Assembly: GCA_030690855.1 (NCBI GenBank)
Contig: JAUYFR010000308.1
Span: forward strand, 1 to 6,106
Length of the DNA stretch: 6,106 nt
Origin: Gallionellaceae bacterium
GTDB taxonomy: Bacteria > Pseudomonadota > Gammaproteobacteria > Burkholderiales > Gallionellaceae
Direction: 5' to 3'
Shown: one piece after another, positions 5,641 to 6,106 of the stretch
Position numbering within the stretch: the first letter of the stretch is position 1
Layout: every line of letters starts with the position of its first letter
Position numbers and translations under genes: made by a program
Notes under the pieces: model-generated
What the model was told of the DNA's origin: nothing
Database searches by the model: none
What the model saw: the letters and a program-made list of their open reading frames with translations, nothing else

Positions 5641-5678
5641 AACGCCGCAATCCTTTACGGTTGCGGCGTTTTGTTTTT
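5641..5678 (+). terminator. Rho-independent terminator/attenuator after rpsU
   Basis: The arms AACGCCGCAA (5641-5650) and TTGCGGCGTT (5661-5670) pair perfectly and extend inward by one G-U and one C-G pair, leaving the loop CTTTAC. The run TTTTGTTTTT (5669-5678) follows. It ends only three bases before the next ATG, so transcription of the downstream gene from the rpsU promoter needs read-through, as known for the E. coli rpsU-dnaG junction. Confidence 0.9.
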
Positions 5679-5681
5679 GAT

Positions 5682-6106
5682 ATGAGCCTAAAGCTAAAAA
5701 TCACCGAAGATATGAAGACCGCCATGCGTGCCAAAGAAACGGCGCGTTTGGGTGCGATTCGTCTTTTGCTCGCCGCGATGAAGCAACGCGAGGTAGATGA
5801 GCGTATCGAATTGTCCGATGCCGATATTTTGTCGATTATCGACAAAATGATGAAGCAACGTCGTGATTCAATTAGTCAGTACGAAGCAGCGGCACGCCAA
5901 GATTTGGCTGATGTCGAAAAATTCGAGATGAGCGTGTTGCAGACTTATATGCCGCAACAGTTGAGCGAAGCCGAAATTGTGACATTAGTTGATCAAGCCA
6001 TTGTGGCGAGTGGCGCAGCAAGCCCGCAAGATATGGGCAAAGTAATGACAATCTTGAAGCCGCAGTTGGCTGGCCGTGCGGATGTAGCCAAAGTATCTGG
6101 CTTAGC
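5682..6106 (+). CDS. GatB/YqeY-domain protein, 3' end outside window
   Basis: The frame is open to the right edge, giving 141 complete codons. The family is about 148 residues long, so only a few residues are missing. The start MSLKLKITEDMKTAMRAKE matches the usual YqeY opening (MSLLERLNQDMK in B. subtilis, from memory), which supports ATG 5682 over ATG 5712. Family segments visible include RLGAIRLLLAAMKQREVD, IIDKMMKQRRDSISQYEAAAR, EKFEMSVLQTYMPQQLSEAEI and the C-terminal SPQDMGKVMTILKPQLAGRADVAKVS. The last part resembles the tail domain of the GatB subunit of the tRNA-dependent amidotransferase, which contacts tRNA. The role of free-standing YqeY proteins is not established. No Shine-Dalgarno sequence is visible; the space before the ATG is the T tract of the rpsU terminator. 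The gene commonly neighbours rpsU. Confidence 0.93.
   Translation, partial: MSLKLKITEDMKTAMRAKETARLGAIRLLLAAMKQREVDERIELSDADILSIIDKMMKQRRDSISQYEAAARQDLADVEKFEMSVLQTYMPQQLSEAEIVTLVDQAIVASGAASPQDMGKVMTILKPQLAGRADVAKVSGL

Overview
The window looks like ordinary chromosomal DNA from a Gram-negative proteobacterium, most likely a betaproteobacterium of the Nitrosomonadales/Methylophilaceae/Gallionellaceae kind. This is an inference from gene content and order: argB, then a HAD pyrimidine nucleotidase, then slmA, and separately rpsU followed by a GatB/YqeY-domain gene. The moderate base composition and TAGAAT-type -10 boxes agree with it. No mobile element, CRISPR array, tRNA or rRNA gene is visible.

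Layout. (1) Bases 1-951: two tandem exported PCu(A)C-type proteins. The first is cut by the left edge and has all four copper ligands. The second is a paralogue that has lost three of the four. A strong hairpin terminator at 976-1012 closes this unit. (2) Bases 1016-4375: a four-gene + strand unit with its own promoter. It holds argB (arginine-sensitive type N-acetylglutamate kinase), a HAD nucleotidase overlapping argB by one base, slmA (nucleoid-occlusion division inhibitor) and a type I-beta-like DAHP synthase. A hairpin with A and T tracts on its two sides (4340-4375) ends this unit and also the convergent gene. (3) Bases 4388-5140, - strand: an exported, probable outer-membrane beta-barrel protein of a family I do not recognise. 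(4) Bases 5141-5413: a divergent promoter region with a candidate -35 for the barrel gene, a small palindrome, a 10-bp tandem repeat and a good rpsU promoter. (5) Bases 5414-6106: rpsU, a terminator, and a GatB/YqeY-domain gene cut by the right edge. This is the start of a macromolecular-synthesis-type cluster; dnaG and rpoD would be expected beyond the edge but are not seen.

How the genes relate. The central unit mixes amino-acid biosynthesis (arginine, aromatic), nucleotide clean-up and cell-division control, so it looks like a growth-linked housekeeping transcription unit. The argB and rpsU promoters share a TAGAAT -10 followed by a GC-rich discriminator, a pattern often tied to growth-rate or ppGpp control. 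I did not find a clearly new biological system. The observations most worth following are the ligand-less PCu(A)C paralogue, the divergent active-site motifs of the DAHP synthase, the rpsU terminator abutting a gene with no visible ribosome binding site, and the unassigned barrel protein.
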